This document shows, in pieces, positions 10,236-22,181 of a DNA stretch of 44,651 nt. The translations under genes and the position numbers were made by a program. How positions within the stretch are numbered: position 1 is the first letter of the stretch; the number at the start of each line of letters is the position of its first letter. Below the pieces are notes generated by a model that was not told the DNA's origin, did not search any database, and saw nothing but the letters and a program-made list of their open reading frames with translations. Origin of the DNA: Chara braunii (lineage: Eukaryota; Streptophyta; Charophyceae; Charales; Characeae); the NCBI GenBank assembly GCA_003427395.1, contig BFEA01000338.1, forward strand, positions 1,239,974 through 1,284,624. The letters are read 5' to 3'.

Positions 10236-11610
10236 TGATCCACACTTGCGAACGCGACTTCTTGGTGAGTTCCACCACGCTTCCTCCACTTGACACTTTG
10301 GAGCCAATCATACGATTGGCCATGACGAGCACGTTTGGCGACCCAGGCTTCTGTATTGCGAGTCATGCGAGGTTTGTCGGCGTTCCAAATCCCACAACCA
10401 TCGTCCGTTGGCCGAGCTGCAACCATTACCGATCACCCTAGGACGACGGGAATCGATTGCCATGGACATCACCGGACCGTTTCAAAAGCATAAGACCGGT
10501 ATGGGTGGGATTCTTACGGTGGTCGATCAACTCACCAAGTTCACAATGTTTTTGCCTTGCCGCTGTCAAGCGAAGGCACCGGAGTTGGCCGAAGTACTTT
10601 ATGACAGTTAGATTCGCATCAAGGGTTACCCCAAGAAGATGTTTGTGACCGCCACACTTGGTTCAAGTCCAACTTTTGGGTTGGCCATCTCAAATGATGG
10701 GGCTCATCTCTCAAGACGAATTCGGCTCACCGCCCACAAACCGATGGTCAAATGAAGAGGGTGCATCAAACGGCACAGGTTCTTCGCACTCTAATCCATC
10801 CCGACCAGACCGATTGGGTTGAGCGCCTGCCGAACGTAGAGTTTGCTTGCAACTCATCCATTCATCCAGCTATCAGGATTTCACCCTCAAGTTCGAGCAT
10901 GGCTCGCGGATAACGTCACAATTGGACACAATCATTCCAGGGACAACCGAAATCACGACACCTCGCCTTCATTCCACGGAGATGCAAGAGCAACGGATGC
11001 AAGAGCGACAGATGCAAGAGTCAAAGCACGGGACCACATGTCGAAGGAGCAGCTACGCATGAGTCGTCAAACCAATCGCCAGCATCTTCCTTTGTTTCAT
11101 GCAGGTGACCTTGTTTGGGTCTCCACCACAACATTCAGCCTTGAACAAAACATCTCTTGCAAGCTCCTTCCAAAATGGATGGGGCCTTGGCGAATTGTAG
11201 TGCCCGCTGCTGACGCACTGGAAGGACCTTCATTCCTAATTCCCGTGTCCTCCCACTTGCCCATCCACCCGGTCTTCCATTGTTCAAAGTTAGCTCTGTT
11301 TGTTTCAACGAAACACAACAACTTTCCCCGGCGACGATCGCCAGACCCACCTTCCATGGATGGTTTTCAGCAGTTCAGCAATATCATTTCCCAGCAGTGC
11401 TACGCCAACAAGCTGTCAGAATACTTAGTTCATTTTTCTTATTGTGGACATAGGGCTGAACGTTGGCTGACCCCGGAACTCCAGGCAACAGTCCCTGTGC
11501 TCGCACGTTACGAACGCAAGCAGCAAGGCAAGCCGACACCTCGGCTCCACGCCGTACTAGCATTCAGGTTCCACCTTCGGATCGTCAGCTTTGCCCTCGA
11601 CCTGGCTTGA
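10235..11610 (+). pseudogene. Integrase and C-terminal chromodomain-like remnant
   Basis: The CC half of the integrase zinc-binding motif survives as YCESCEVCRRSKS (about 10,350-10,390). The catalytic core begins with SIAMDITGPF (first acidic residue present) and continues GILTVVDQLTKFTMFLPC. A TAG at 10,609-10,611 follows, and the segment that normally holds the second Asp reads FVTATLGSSP. Downstream, 10,843-11,610 keeps the GDLVWVSTTTFSLEQN and KLLPKWMGPW segment, then EYLVHFSY...AERWLTPELQ, which resembles the chromodomain-type end of chromoviruses. It would have directed insertion into chromatin; it is now inactive. Confidence 0.8.
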
Positions 11611-11620
11611 CTTCATAACG

Positions 11621-11632
11621 AGGGGGTGGTGG
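11621..11632 (+). other. Putative polypurine tract
   Basis: AGGGGGTGGTGG lies directly after the end of the pol remnant, where Ty3/gypsy elements place the plus-strand primer just upstream of the 3' LTR. It is a close but not pure purine run. Confidence 0.5.
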
Positions 11633-12894
11633 TACATGCTGCGCCTGCACAAAGGCCCAGTTTCGGAGGCCCGACAGTCACAGGGTTCCCCGGGCCGAAC
11701 GCCATTCAGGCATGCGCCCTGAACACCCACGGCCAGCCATAGGGTAGCAGGATACAATTTGAGGGAGCATTTAATGATATATTTATTCATTTATTTATTA
11801 ATTCATTTGCTGTCCTATTTACATCTGTTCAGGCATCTTTTGTCTGTACGGACAAAGCCCACGTTTTGGGCATTCTTCATTTGCAGTCAGGCCCTGTCAG
11901 GCCAGGTTCATGTTCGTCCAGTAGCGGGCAGTCCCTACTGCATCAGCAGGGAGGGCCTGGACATCCCGTAGGGACCCAGGCAGGCCATTTCAGGCCAGGA
12001 CCACAGGCACACGAGCGAGGCCCAGTACTATATATAGTTGGGCCAGGGCAGGGCAGACACACAGTTCGAGTAGCTCATTTTTTGGGCTACATGCTGATGA
12101 AGCCGCATGATACGGCGCTGCAGTATGAGGTAGAGGTGTATGTAGGAAGAAGGGTGGAGGCCATACCCGCAACGGCGAGACACGTACCTGGGCGCCATAG
12201 CCACACTCCACGCCAGCGACCTGCAGCACCACAGCGCCGATGGCCGTACCTGCAGGTGAAGCCGTGAGGAGCACAACATCTTCTTCTTCTTCGTCCGGTC
12301 CTCCTCCCTCCTCCTCCTTTCAGAGAGAGAGAGACAGAGAGAGTTTACAGGCAGAGGTTACATTGGGCCATGAGGCCCACGATCTGATTCCACATTTTTG
12401 GGGCACACATTGATCGGACATTCAGCAGGGGGACTATTTTTGGCGTTCACTGTCGCGATCTTGGTCTTCTCCCTCATTTCCATCTTCGTTTCGCCTCTTC
12501 CCCCATCTCCTCATCTGTGGTATCTCCCGATGTGCATGCTCAAGGAGGGACTATTTTTGGAGTTCACTATTTTGGACATTCGGCACGGGGACTATTTTTG
12601 GAGCCGACTATCGCGATCTTGGTTTTCTCCCTCATTTCCATTTTCGTTTCGCCTCTTCCACCATTTCCTCATCTGTGGTATCTCCCCATGTGCATTGTTC
12701 ATGCTCAAGGAGGGAGCATTGTTCTATGCATGCGGTCCCTCGTCGTGTCAGTGTCTGACAGGTCTATTTCCGTATGTATCAGGATGTACATTTCTTGTCG
12801 ATGCTTTGCTGACATTGCAATGTCCATTCGAGTCATTTTCATCACTTTGCAGATCCTTGGCTTCATATACATTGCTCGATCAAAGCATGTATCA
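11633..12894 (+). mobile_element. Right LTR (3' LTR) of the gypsy element
   Basis: The start is inferred from the polypurine tract and the end from the shared ATGTATCA with the left copy. The segment has a GGCCTGG...CAGGCC motif (11,954-11,986), a TATA core at 12,019-12,044, then a GA-rich run (12,321-12,345) and two copies of a TCATTTCCATCTTCGTTTCG block at about 12,474 and 12,634. About 0.4 kb (12,095-12,518) has no match in the left copy. No TG...CA pair with a flanking 5-bp duplication could be confirmed. Confidence 0.5.
12019..12044 (+). promoter_or_regulatory. Putative LTR TATA box in an inverted repeat
   Basis: A GGCCCA arm and a TGGGCC arm enclose ACTATATATAGT, itself a perfect 12-bp palindrome. 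This is the clearest copy of a motif seen five times in the window. Transcription of the element would start a little downstream if the box is used. Confidence 0.5.
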
Positions 12895-15890
12895 GTTAGC
12901 AAAACTTAAAACAGTCAAAACTGTGCACTTCAGGCATGGTTGGTCATCGGCTAGAAACTTGCTGCAAAGCAAACTCATCAGGCTTCTTCCAGGACATCAG
13001 CATCGTCAAACAGGATCAACATGGTTTTCATCGTTGAGCGCAGACATTTTCACTCACTTGCAGTCCGCAAGGATTTATTGAAAAAAGCCAGTTTCCAACT
13101 TCAGAAGTCGGAAAAATAATTGATTTCCGAAAAGCAAGTTTAACAAATGGGAAAACCACGCCCTAAAAGAAAAAGAATTCCATGAATTAGATCGAGACGG
13201 AAACTAACATGTGCGCGACTCCGCAAACTGCTGCATTCCCCAATACCAGACTCTGCCGGAGCACATCTGGTTCGCCAGCGAAGCGCTTATGGTTATGGCG
13301 GGCTGGCAAGAAATCTGCATTGCAGTTTGATTCTTTTTTGTTTTTTTTTTAGCTATAAGTGAACACTGGCAGAGCCCCGTGGGACTACAACAAGATCTGA
13401 GATGGGCACTCCAGGGGCAAGTATTCATCAATGCTGCAATCGAAAACCAATTAGCAAAATTCACGCCGGCTGACAAATGCAGAACAGTCCATCCTTGCCG
13501 AGAGGCCAGCAAATCTCCAATTACACACAGAATTCCTCTATGTCACCATATCTGCAATCAACTCTGAACATGTCCAGTTGAGCACCCAGGCACACAAGTC
13601 CTCTCATGTTACACATTGGGCCAAGAAGCGTTGGCATCGTTTGCAAGAAAAAAAGACTCTTCAAAAAAATTGTACAAAACAAAATAGAATTCTCCTTGAG
13701 CTCCGTAAAAATATTTCACCGTGAAGCACAAAAAAATAGCCTACCAACAAAAATTGCTGGTCACTGCTCTGTGCAAAGCTGCAAGATATCAATTTACAGG
13801 CGTAGTGATCCAGTGTTAGGGTTATAGAGAGACTGCAGTTTACATATTTAGTATTTACTGGTTTATGATGTCAATTAATGAGCATGAGGAAAATGAGACG
13901 GTACTGACCTCACATCTGACCTCACATCCGCCCCGCATCGGCTTCTTTCTTTCGGGTGCTATGCACTCGCCGTGGTCCTATTACGGCCAAGCATTGGGCG
14001 AGCTACCGCAGCACAACTCCATTCCACAGAGGTCTTGCGTGCAGGTCGCTCGGTTCCCTAGACAAAGTTGTTTAAAGCACTTCCAATGCAAGCCTCGTAT
14101 ATTTAGGACAGACCATTGAAGTCCAATTTTGGTGCAGGGTGGCTGGGCCCAAGCGCAGAGGACACTCCACCTGGGGCATCATCGCGTACCTTGAGTGATG
14201 TTACCAAATCCCAACAAAATAGAGTCGTCACATAGCCCTCTACCGTTCGTTCACTGGGTGATCCATAAACCCACCTTTTTCCGTACGAAAAAGTTCAGCA
14301 GAACATGGTCCCCGACTCCCCACTTCCGTGTCCGTCCAAGCGCCAACCTGCTGCCGAACAACACGGTCTACCACCAATATCAGCCAGATGGATGGTGAAA
14401 ATCAAATGGAGTTCAGCTCCACGTAGTTTGCCCACCTGCACACAAAGCAACTTCGCTTCTAGCTCAGCTCCTTAGGGCACGAAGGGTGATGACCATTAGC
14501 GGTTTGGGACAGCGCCGCAATATGGTAAGCAACCATGTCTTGAATTGATCCTACATATATCATGGAAAAAAAATACATTTCCTCCATACAATTCCAGTAT
14601 ATGCATCCACTCCATTCCAGAAGTATGGCTGCGAGAAGGAATTGAGTCTGGGGTAAGTAACCATTACAAAGTACCGACCTCCAAAGAGATATAGATCATC
14701 AGCTTGCTGGCGTATCCATGGCCAGGAGAGGGAGTTTGACACATTGATAACAGGAGGGTTTGGTAAAGAAAGACACTACTTTCGTGGAAGCCAGACGTTC
14801 GTGGTTTCACATCATTCCTTGCCCTCACTTCAAATTTCAAGGCACAGCATTCAAGGCAGACGAAACCATAGCACTGCCATGAGCCCCCCTGTTGCCTGGA
14901 CATCAAAACCACAGAGAGGTTCCACAACTGGTGAAGACGCAGCAATTGAGCTTCTAAAAAGAACTAGACTGGTGGCAACCCTGTAAGGGCCCCTGCAAAT
15001 CCACTGCAGGAATGCAAGCAACACTCCTTGAGTGGCAAGCTTGGCCAAAACTGTATGGATACTCCTCTAGATGCAACTAACAGTCCTCGATGCGCATGAA
15101 GAAAAAGAAGGAACGCAGCCGCGAGACGAGAAAAAATAGGTAACAATAACAGGGAGAGGCAGGCAACACAGAGCCCTTGTTGGGAAGCCGGAACGAAAGG
15201 GAGGAGGATTAGGGATGAAGTGTGAGAAAGGGAGATTCGGCATGTTGGCTCATGTACAAAATATAGCCATTCGGAACAAAAGCCGCAATACCTCGAGATC
15301 ATCCACCAGTTGACTTCTGTAGTTGGGCTTGGAATACCAGAGAGTTGGCTGACAAGCCGGCCACCGCATCTCCGCTGTCGTAGGTGGGCCAAGAAAAACG
15401 ACAAGGAGCCGAGGAAACAACAGGGAAGCTGAGAGGAGATTCGCAAGAGAGCCAAGAAAGCATCAGGAATGCATCCTGGATGATGAAGGCGGCATCGTGG
15501 TAACCAATAACCTCTTCTTTTCACTAGAAGTCTTGAAAACTTCTGCGCTTTGACAAGGACACGTCCCATCAGATCAAAGCCTTCCATGGTATCGCTAAAT
15601 AGATTCATCCATCTCCAGTCTGCCCGTCCAGATGGCTTAACACTCTGCAATGTCTGCCAAAGACACCAAAAAACATGTCATTCCCTACCATCATCGCATC
15701 AACAACACCAAACACGCAATCCGATGATACTCCCTCCTGCGGCAGCAGGCCAGTCTCAAGTACTATACTACTGAAAGCAGTTGGCAGCCCATGCACAACT
15801 ACAAGAAGCACTGTTTCCAATGCGCACTACTCTCTAGAATATAGGACTAAGTTGTGAATGAGAACAGGGACTGGAACGGATAGTTTCATC
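12895..15890. other. No gene recognised
   Basis: Mixed-composition DNA without a long conserved frame. A 228-residue frame on the minus strand (14,964-15,650) is Leu/Ser/Cys-rich, has no recognisable domain, and could be chance. It may include 3'-flanking or untranslated sequence of SPY, which ends at 17,117, or another gene too diverged to see. Confidence 0.4.
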
Positions 15891-16178
15891 GGATGGTTCT
15901 GTGCCCAAGATAGAAACGCACTGTACTGACTGACAACCATCCTTCCCTCGCCATCATCTTCATCACTCCCCACCCAGAGTAGAGGATCGTTGGGCCTCAA
16001 CTATTGTGGTCACCTAAGTAGAGGTCCAAGACTTTCCTCGGACGGTTCCGTGCCCAAGATACAAACGTACTGTACTGACTGACAACCATCCTTCCTGCGC
16101 CATCATCTTCATCACTCCCCACCCCGAGTAGAGGATTATTGGGCCTCAACTATTGTGGTCACCTAAGTAGAGGTCCAA
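15891..16178. repeat. Tandem duplication, 149-bp period
   Basis: GGATGGTTCTGTGCCCAAG at 15,891 and GGACGGTTCCGTGCCCAAG at 16,040 begin two copies. Both continue through ACTGTACTGACTGACAACC, CATCATCTTCATCACTCCCC and GGTCACCTAAGTAGAGGTCC. A handful of substitutions separate them. Confidence 0.9.
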
Positions 16179-17116
16179 ACAAGAGGACTCTGAATACTGG
16201 AACACACAAGGTGTGCAACTGGCAAAATCCGAGTGGCGAGTGTCTCATCAGAGGAAGTGGTACAGTACGGGAACAACCACCTAGCAGGAGGCCGTACACC
16301 TTCAGAACTATGGCAATGAGATTCAAACATGGACTTGTGACAGCTGTCTTGAAAACAGCAACGGAATTCCACAAAGCTGTTGATCACGAGTTTCAGCTTT
16401 GTGAACTTGCTGCATCCATGGTCCCGGGGATGAACCCAGGCAGGTTGGCCTTGAAATCTGGTCCAGCAAGAGTAAGGAAGAAGACGAGAGATTACTCACC
16501 CAGTTCTCCACCACTTAGCCTGCGTGGATGGGATATACTCGCCTTCTTTCTGTGGCCATTGCCACAGGCGAGACATTACAACCGCGAGGACCTCGACCGA
16601 GGGCACGCTAAGCCTTCTCCAACAAGTCAAGGGACACCTGGCAGTCACCCAGGTGCAGACCCTTCCCATCCTCTTCCTCCACAACCTGAGGCACCTTGGC
16701 TGTGCGACTTAACCAGATCCAGCAGAAGTCGTAACGGAGTGTACTGCGCTTCGCCCACATTTCAAATCCACGACTCATAGGCAGGGCATGCCCTGTTAGG
16801 CAACCCCTCGATGCTAGTCCAAAGCTGCATAAGTTTGGAGACACTTAAGGAATTCCTCTATCCATTATATACAAAGAATAAGAGCTAAATGCACACCACC
16901 CAGCCCGACCTTGCATTCTCCTACACATACCCACTTCAACCTCTCCTCAGGTTGAAAGTCCCTGCAAAGGCAACGAGAATATTCAATCAACTCGTGAGAA
17001 CACCCATGGCTTCGTTCCAGATGCAAACAACTGAATTGGCGTTTCTTAGCCGCAAAGCCATGTGAATTCTTCTCTCTGATTGAATTGGTGAAACCCAGCC
17101 ATTCCTCCAGGCATCT
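16179..17116. other. 3' flank of SPY; no gene recognised
   Basis: This lies directly downstream of the SPY stop on the minus strand and probably contains its 3' untranslated region. I cannot place the polyadenylation site. A 213-residue plus-strand frame (16,139-16,780) has no recognisable domain. Confidence 0.4.
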
Positions 17117-17673
17117 CTAGCCGCCAGCACCCTCAACACCTTTCTTTGCTACCTCCTCTGCACTGCTTGAGGGAGAAGGCATACGTGGAAGGCTTTGCCT
17201 CCCTGAATGATCTGCACCCCCACCTCTTGCAGCAGGATTACCTCCACAAGATCTCCTTCGAAAACCTCCGACTGAATTTGCAGGCTCCGCCGTAGCAATC
17301 ATGGAGGGCGAAGAGACTGCAACATTGCTGTCTTTTGACGACCCCATGCTTTCCTGTCCCTCTCGCCGATCCTCACTCATGGCTCGGGTTTCAGCAATAT
17401 CATTTGCTGACACGCTGTCACCGTTCATTACGCCACTTCCATCTTCCATACACGAGTCAGAAGGAAGGTTCCCCTTCTCACAATACCGATGCCATAGATT
17501 CCGGAATGTCGACTCCAAGCCAGCGGTGAAGTTTTGACCATCGCACAATGGAGAAGAGCGCATCTGCTCACGCAGGCTCGCCCTGAGTGCAGCAAGCTTT
17601 GGAATGTCACTTGCGAGTTTCACCACCATGTCCACATACTGATCCTCTGTTTTGGCAATGAGATCATCTCGGC
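17117..17673 (-). CDS. SPY: SPY last exon: end of catalytic domain and tail
   Basis: The exon starts after ATCAG and encodes RDDLIAKTEDQYVDMVVKLA, then CDGQNFTAGLESTFRNLWHR and YCEKGN. About 116 residues rich in Ser, Gly, Glu and Ala follow to a TAG at 17,117-17,119. The tail looks disordered and somewhat longer than in flowering-plant SPY, as far as I can judge. It is separated from the preceding exon by a 6.7-kb intron. Confidence 0.93.
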
Positions 17674-17874
17674 CTGATAACACACATCAGTAACAACACG
17701 TCCATACAGGGTTAAGCTGTTTTCAAGCGCTTAAAACAATCCTTCCTTTCCACCCTCCAACCAAATATCCTTCTCTATGCAGATTCGTACTGCTGTTCTC
17801 TACCGCTGCACAAGAGAATCAATGAGATACCTGAAGCCTACATAAGTGTGCATCTACAGATTTCATATCCAGAA

Positions 17875-17908
<34 letters not shown>

Positions 17909-17963
17909 TCTCTCGCACACACACACACACACATAAGTCTGCATCTACAGATTTCATGTCCAG

Positions 17964-18019
<56 letters not shown>

Positions 18020-21000
18020 CGTGTGTGTGTGTGTGCGTGTGTGTGTGTGTGTGTGTGTGCTTGTGTGTGTGTGTGTGTGTGCTTGTGTGTGTGTGTGTTT
18101 GTGTTGTCATGTTCCCTATACACACCTCCACAAAGAAACGCACGACTGTTCCAGATTGTTTCATCGGACTTTCACAGATCGTCTGCGCATGTGTACTTAG
18201 AGAGATGCAAACAGAGAGAGAGAGAGGAAGAATACTGCTGGAGCCTAGGCTACCAGAGTGGCCCGAAGACACTTGCCAGGCCGGGGCAAAAAACAAAAAA
18301 ACAAAAAAAAAAAATTCTACTTCGTTTTTTATTTTAAATTTGGAAAAGAATTTCGATGTGACCCTTAGGAAAAAGTTGTTCAGTTTATTTTCTGCATAAG
18401 CAGCATAAAATAGCTTTTTTGGAAAATTCTCCGGATTTTTTTGTTTTTTTCGCTAGGACCTTCCCTGATCCTTGCACGGCCGGGCCGTCTGGGAAAATAG
18501 GGTGACCCAGCGGCCCCGCTGGTAGCCTAGGCTGGAGCAATATTTTGAGCGCTGTGTGTGCAGTACACTTCAACGCTTATTTCAAGGATGATGATGAACC
18601 GTGATAAAAAGTCGATGATGTGTGTAGCATGCCAACAGACCAATTAAACTAACACTCTACGATGGCCGTGACTTCGAAGAAACGGAAGAGGAACAAAGGA
18701 AAAAAAAAAAAAAAAAGACGCAGAAGAAACAATCCCTTTTTCAATCCTCTCAATCAGCACTGCTCGCCCCCTTCTTCACAAATTCGGTCCATGACTTACA
18801 CCCTGCTGTTCAATTTGGGACCCTTCTCGACGTCCTTCCCCTCCACAACCGCCTTACCGCCAGCAAACTTACCTTGCGTGCTTCACATTATTCCGGCCCT
18901 CTCCTCCTGATCCCACAACCCTCCCTCTTTGTTCTTTTCCTGCTACTCCAGCCGCCCAAGATATCGACCGTGACCTTTTCCTCCATCTGACAAGGACCTC
19001 CCATTAGTGTTCTTTCTCCCCCTGCCTGCCTGCATTCACGGCATGATCCCCACCTACGCCTTCCAATAGTGCCGAAACCCTGTCCCACTAGCAACTCAGC
19101 ACCCCCACAAAAATGGAGTCCCAGCCCTAAACGGATGAACGGAGACAAAGGGAAGCGGGAATGTAGGGAGCATCCCCACCTACGCCTTCCAATAGTGCCC
19201 AAATCCTGCCCCACTTAACTTAGCACCCCCACAAAAACGGAGTTGCAGCCCTAAACGAATGGATGGATAGACCGAGGGAGGGGGGGATGTAGGGAGGGGT
19301 GGAGAGAGAGAGAGGGTGCACTTTGCCACACCAGCAGAATCCACCTATTTCACTTTTCGCTCAAGTGTGAATGGAACTCTCGACCTCGCCAATCTGGTCA
19401 AATACACCTGTACCTTTTTCTAGCCGGATTATGATAGGAAAGAGGCTGTACGTCGCCTCGCCATCCAAATCCCCCTATCCCAGATTGTGAAAGGGAGCTC
19501 TTCCCCCCCTTCACGTGCCTCTCAACATACAATACCACTGTGTGTGTGTGTGTGTGTGTTTTTGGAGGGGGGGAGGGGGGGGGAAGAGAAATGCCACTGG
19601 GACAGTTGTTGGAATGCAACCTGTACGCGCTGCCAAGGAAAAACCAATTGACGTCACCGCGGCAAACACCATTTGCCCACCTGTCCTCTCTGGGCAGCGC
19701 TACAGAAAGGAAAGTCCCTACAGTGCCGCAGGGATGAAGGAAATGTGCATCAGCATTTCTGATTCAAGGGTGCCGCACAGCCACTCTACAGAAACCCGCC
19801 TAGCTCAGCTAGCACACACCCGTTAACTGTTAAAATACAGACCCAAGTTCAGTAATCCGCTAAACAGAAAAACGCCGGAATAACCTGGGGCCTTGACGCG
19901 CCACTCAACAAATGTGAAAGAGGGTCTGGCTCACGCAGTATTGACCGATGCAGAAATTGCTCTGCCTAGCTCGTAGCAGAATCAAGGAAGACCAGGAAAA
20001 AGAAAGTCCAAAAATCTCTGTGTCCCATATACACTTGGATGGCTGGGTGAATCATGACCGAAGGGTTCCACGCTGTTGGTTGATCGTTGTTGGCTGGAGG
20101 CTTCATTGGCATGGCTGACTAAAGTGAGTCTCCATTGCAAGGAACCTGACTGTTCACATTTGCTGGAGTGTTCAATTGCCATGCACATTCGTCATCACAC
20201 AGATAGGATAACTTCACACAAAGCCAATGTCGAGACGAGGTAGGAACCAGAAAACGCAGCTCATATTATCAAATTCATATTATAAAAGAGTATCTTCAGT
20301 TCAACGTTCAACGCCAACGAACCGCAAGTCTTCTTCCGTCATTTGCCAGCATAGAGCCTGGCTCAACCAGCATCTCCCTTCAGATCACTAGTGTGGCGCA
20401 CACAGGTAGGCATTCACCATTTCCCACTTTGTAGCCTGTCTTCTCTCTCTCTGTCTTCTCTCTCTCTGTTTTCTCTCTGTCAAGATCCCTGTCTTGGTTC
20501 CCTTCTGTCACTATGCATGCACACTCCTCATCTACGAGAATCTACTCTGAATGCCTCTCACTGATATCCTACTACTAACCCCTCTACTGCTTCTACTAAC
20601 TCAGGCTGGCGCAGCTATGGCTTCCCTGCAGCCAGCGCCCAGCTCATCTCCCTTCTGGCGCAGTTTCTTCTGCCAGCGCCCTTCCCTGCACTATAGCGCA
20701 CAAGTGCCTCAGCACTTCCACGCAGCACTGCCAATGGGGATCTGTCTGGTGGGGAGGCTGCCTCGTCCTTTATAGTGCTGGCCTCCCCTTGCGAGGGCTG
20801 AATTCGGCCTGTCTTAGGTCCTGTTCCAGTCCCAGCCTCTGTGGAGTGTGTCCCGGTACCCTTTCCTTCAAGGTCTGTTGTTGCTGCGGCCTTCAGGCCT
20901 GAATTTTGGACTTAGAGCCTGTATGTAGACTCTCCTTCTGACTTAATTCGTGACTGGGACTTTATCCTTTTGACTTCCTTTAGACAGACATCTACTGCTC

Positions 21001-22129
21001 GAACAGACACACATTCTGCACGAACAGGCACACATACTGCACGAACAGACACATACTGCGCGTACAGACACATCTCTTATATGAACAGACATGACTTGCA
21101 CATCCCCTGGATGAACAGATGTGACTCCCATATGCAACTGTTCGTCCAGGGGCACAACTGTGACCTTTGACATTGACTTTAACTTAGTTAGGATGTGACT
21201 TTTGACCCAGAGAACATGTCCTTTGATCTGCTTTCATGAGTTGGGGCTCTGGGCGAGTGACCCCACGATGCTGCATTTGTCAAACAGGGTCTGAATCGGG
21301 TAAAGGCCCTTTTACATGGCTGACTAAGTGAGTCTCCATGTGTGTGTGGCGTGGACCGATGCAGAAATTGCTCTGCTCAGCTCGTATCAGAATCAAGGAA
21401 GACCAAGAAAACGAAACTCCAAAAATCTGTGTGTCATACACACTTGGACGGCTGGTTGATCGTCGGTGGCTCGAGGCTTCGTTGGCATGGCTGACTAAAG
21501 CGAGTCTCCATTTGTGTGTGTGGGTTGCGTGGTAGTTGCGACAGTCTTTGAGTGGCGACGCGAGTTGTTGGTGGACAGCTGTTGGCTGCAGGCTTCCTCA
21601 GCATGGCTGACTCAATCTCCATTTGTGTGTGCGGGTTGCATGGTAGTTGCATAGTGTTAGAGCGGCGGCGCGAGGCAGAGGCAAGTGTCGCATACCGTAA
21701 AGGTGCAGACCAGAACAAGAACCGACCTCTCTCACAAAGTACAAGATAGCATAGTGGAAGGCTTACATACCAATGATCCGAACAATCAATGTTGCAATGC
21801 AGCCCAAACTTAGATCATCATCATTCCATGGTGTGAAGGGGCCCGGCGCTCACACAGGAAGAATGCGCCAGTCCCCAACCATACACAGATGAAGAAAAGG
21901 GGGGTTAGACAAAGAAGAAGGGAAGATGGGAACACCAAGTCTTCGGTACAGGTCCCAAATAATCCGTCGTCAAATGTCTGAATCCCAATGTCGAGTCTGG
22001 ATCCAAATGTCGTCAAGTCCCAAAGTCACCAATCTCTCTCTCTCTCTCTCTCTGTCGTAGTCTGCAGGTACTGAGAAGTTAGGAAGCGAGAGGCTGAGGG
22101 AGAGATGGTGGACTTGGAAGAGGAAGAAG

Positions 22130-22181
<52 letters not shown>

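Larger units (their letters stand above)
19943..21690. repeat. Direct repeat pair with internal duplications
   Basis: GACCGATGCAGAAATTGCTC with about 170 bp following occurs at 19,943 and again at 21,354, 1.4 kb apart in the same orientation. The second copy runs into two 116-bp tandem units sharing GCATGGCTGACT and TTTGTGTGTG.GGGTTGC (21,485 and 21,601). The 1.2 kb between the repeats contains an LTR-like fragment. It may be a composite of solo LTRs. Confidence 0.6.

Noticed and set aside
14964-15650. 228-residue minus-strand frame downstream of SPY
   Set aside because: There is no recognisable domain. Its Leu/Ser/Cys-rich composition resembles chance open frames elsewhere in the window.
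16139-16780. 213-residue plus-strand frame
   Set aside because: It has no known motif, begins in a tandem duplication, and lies antisense to the probable SPY 3' region.
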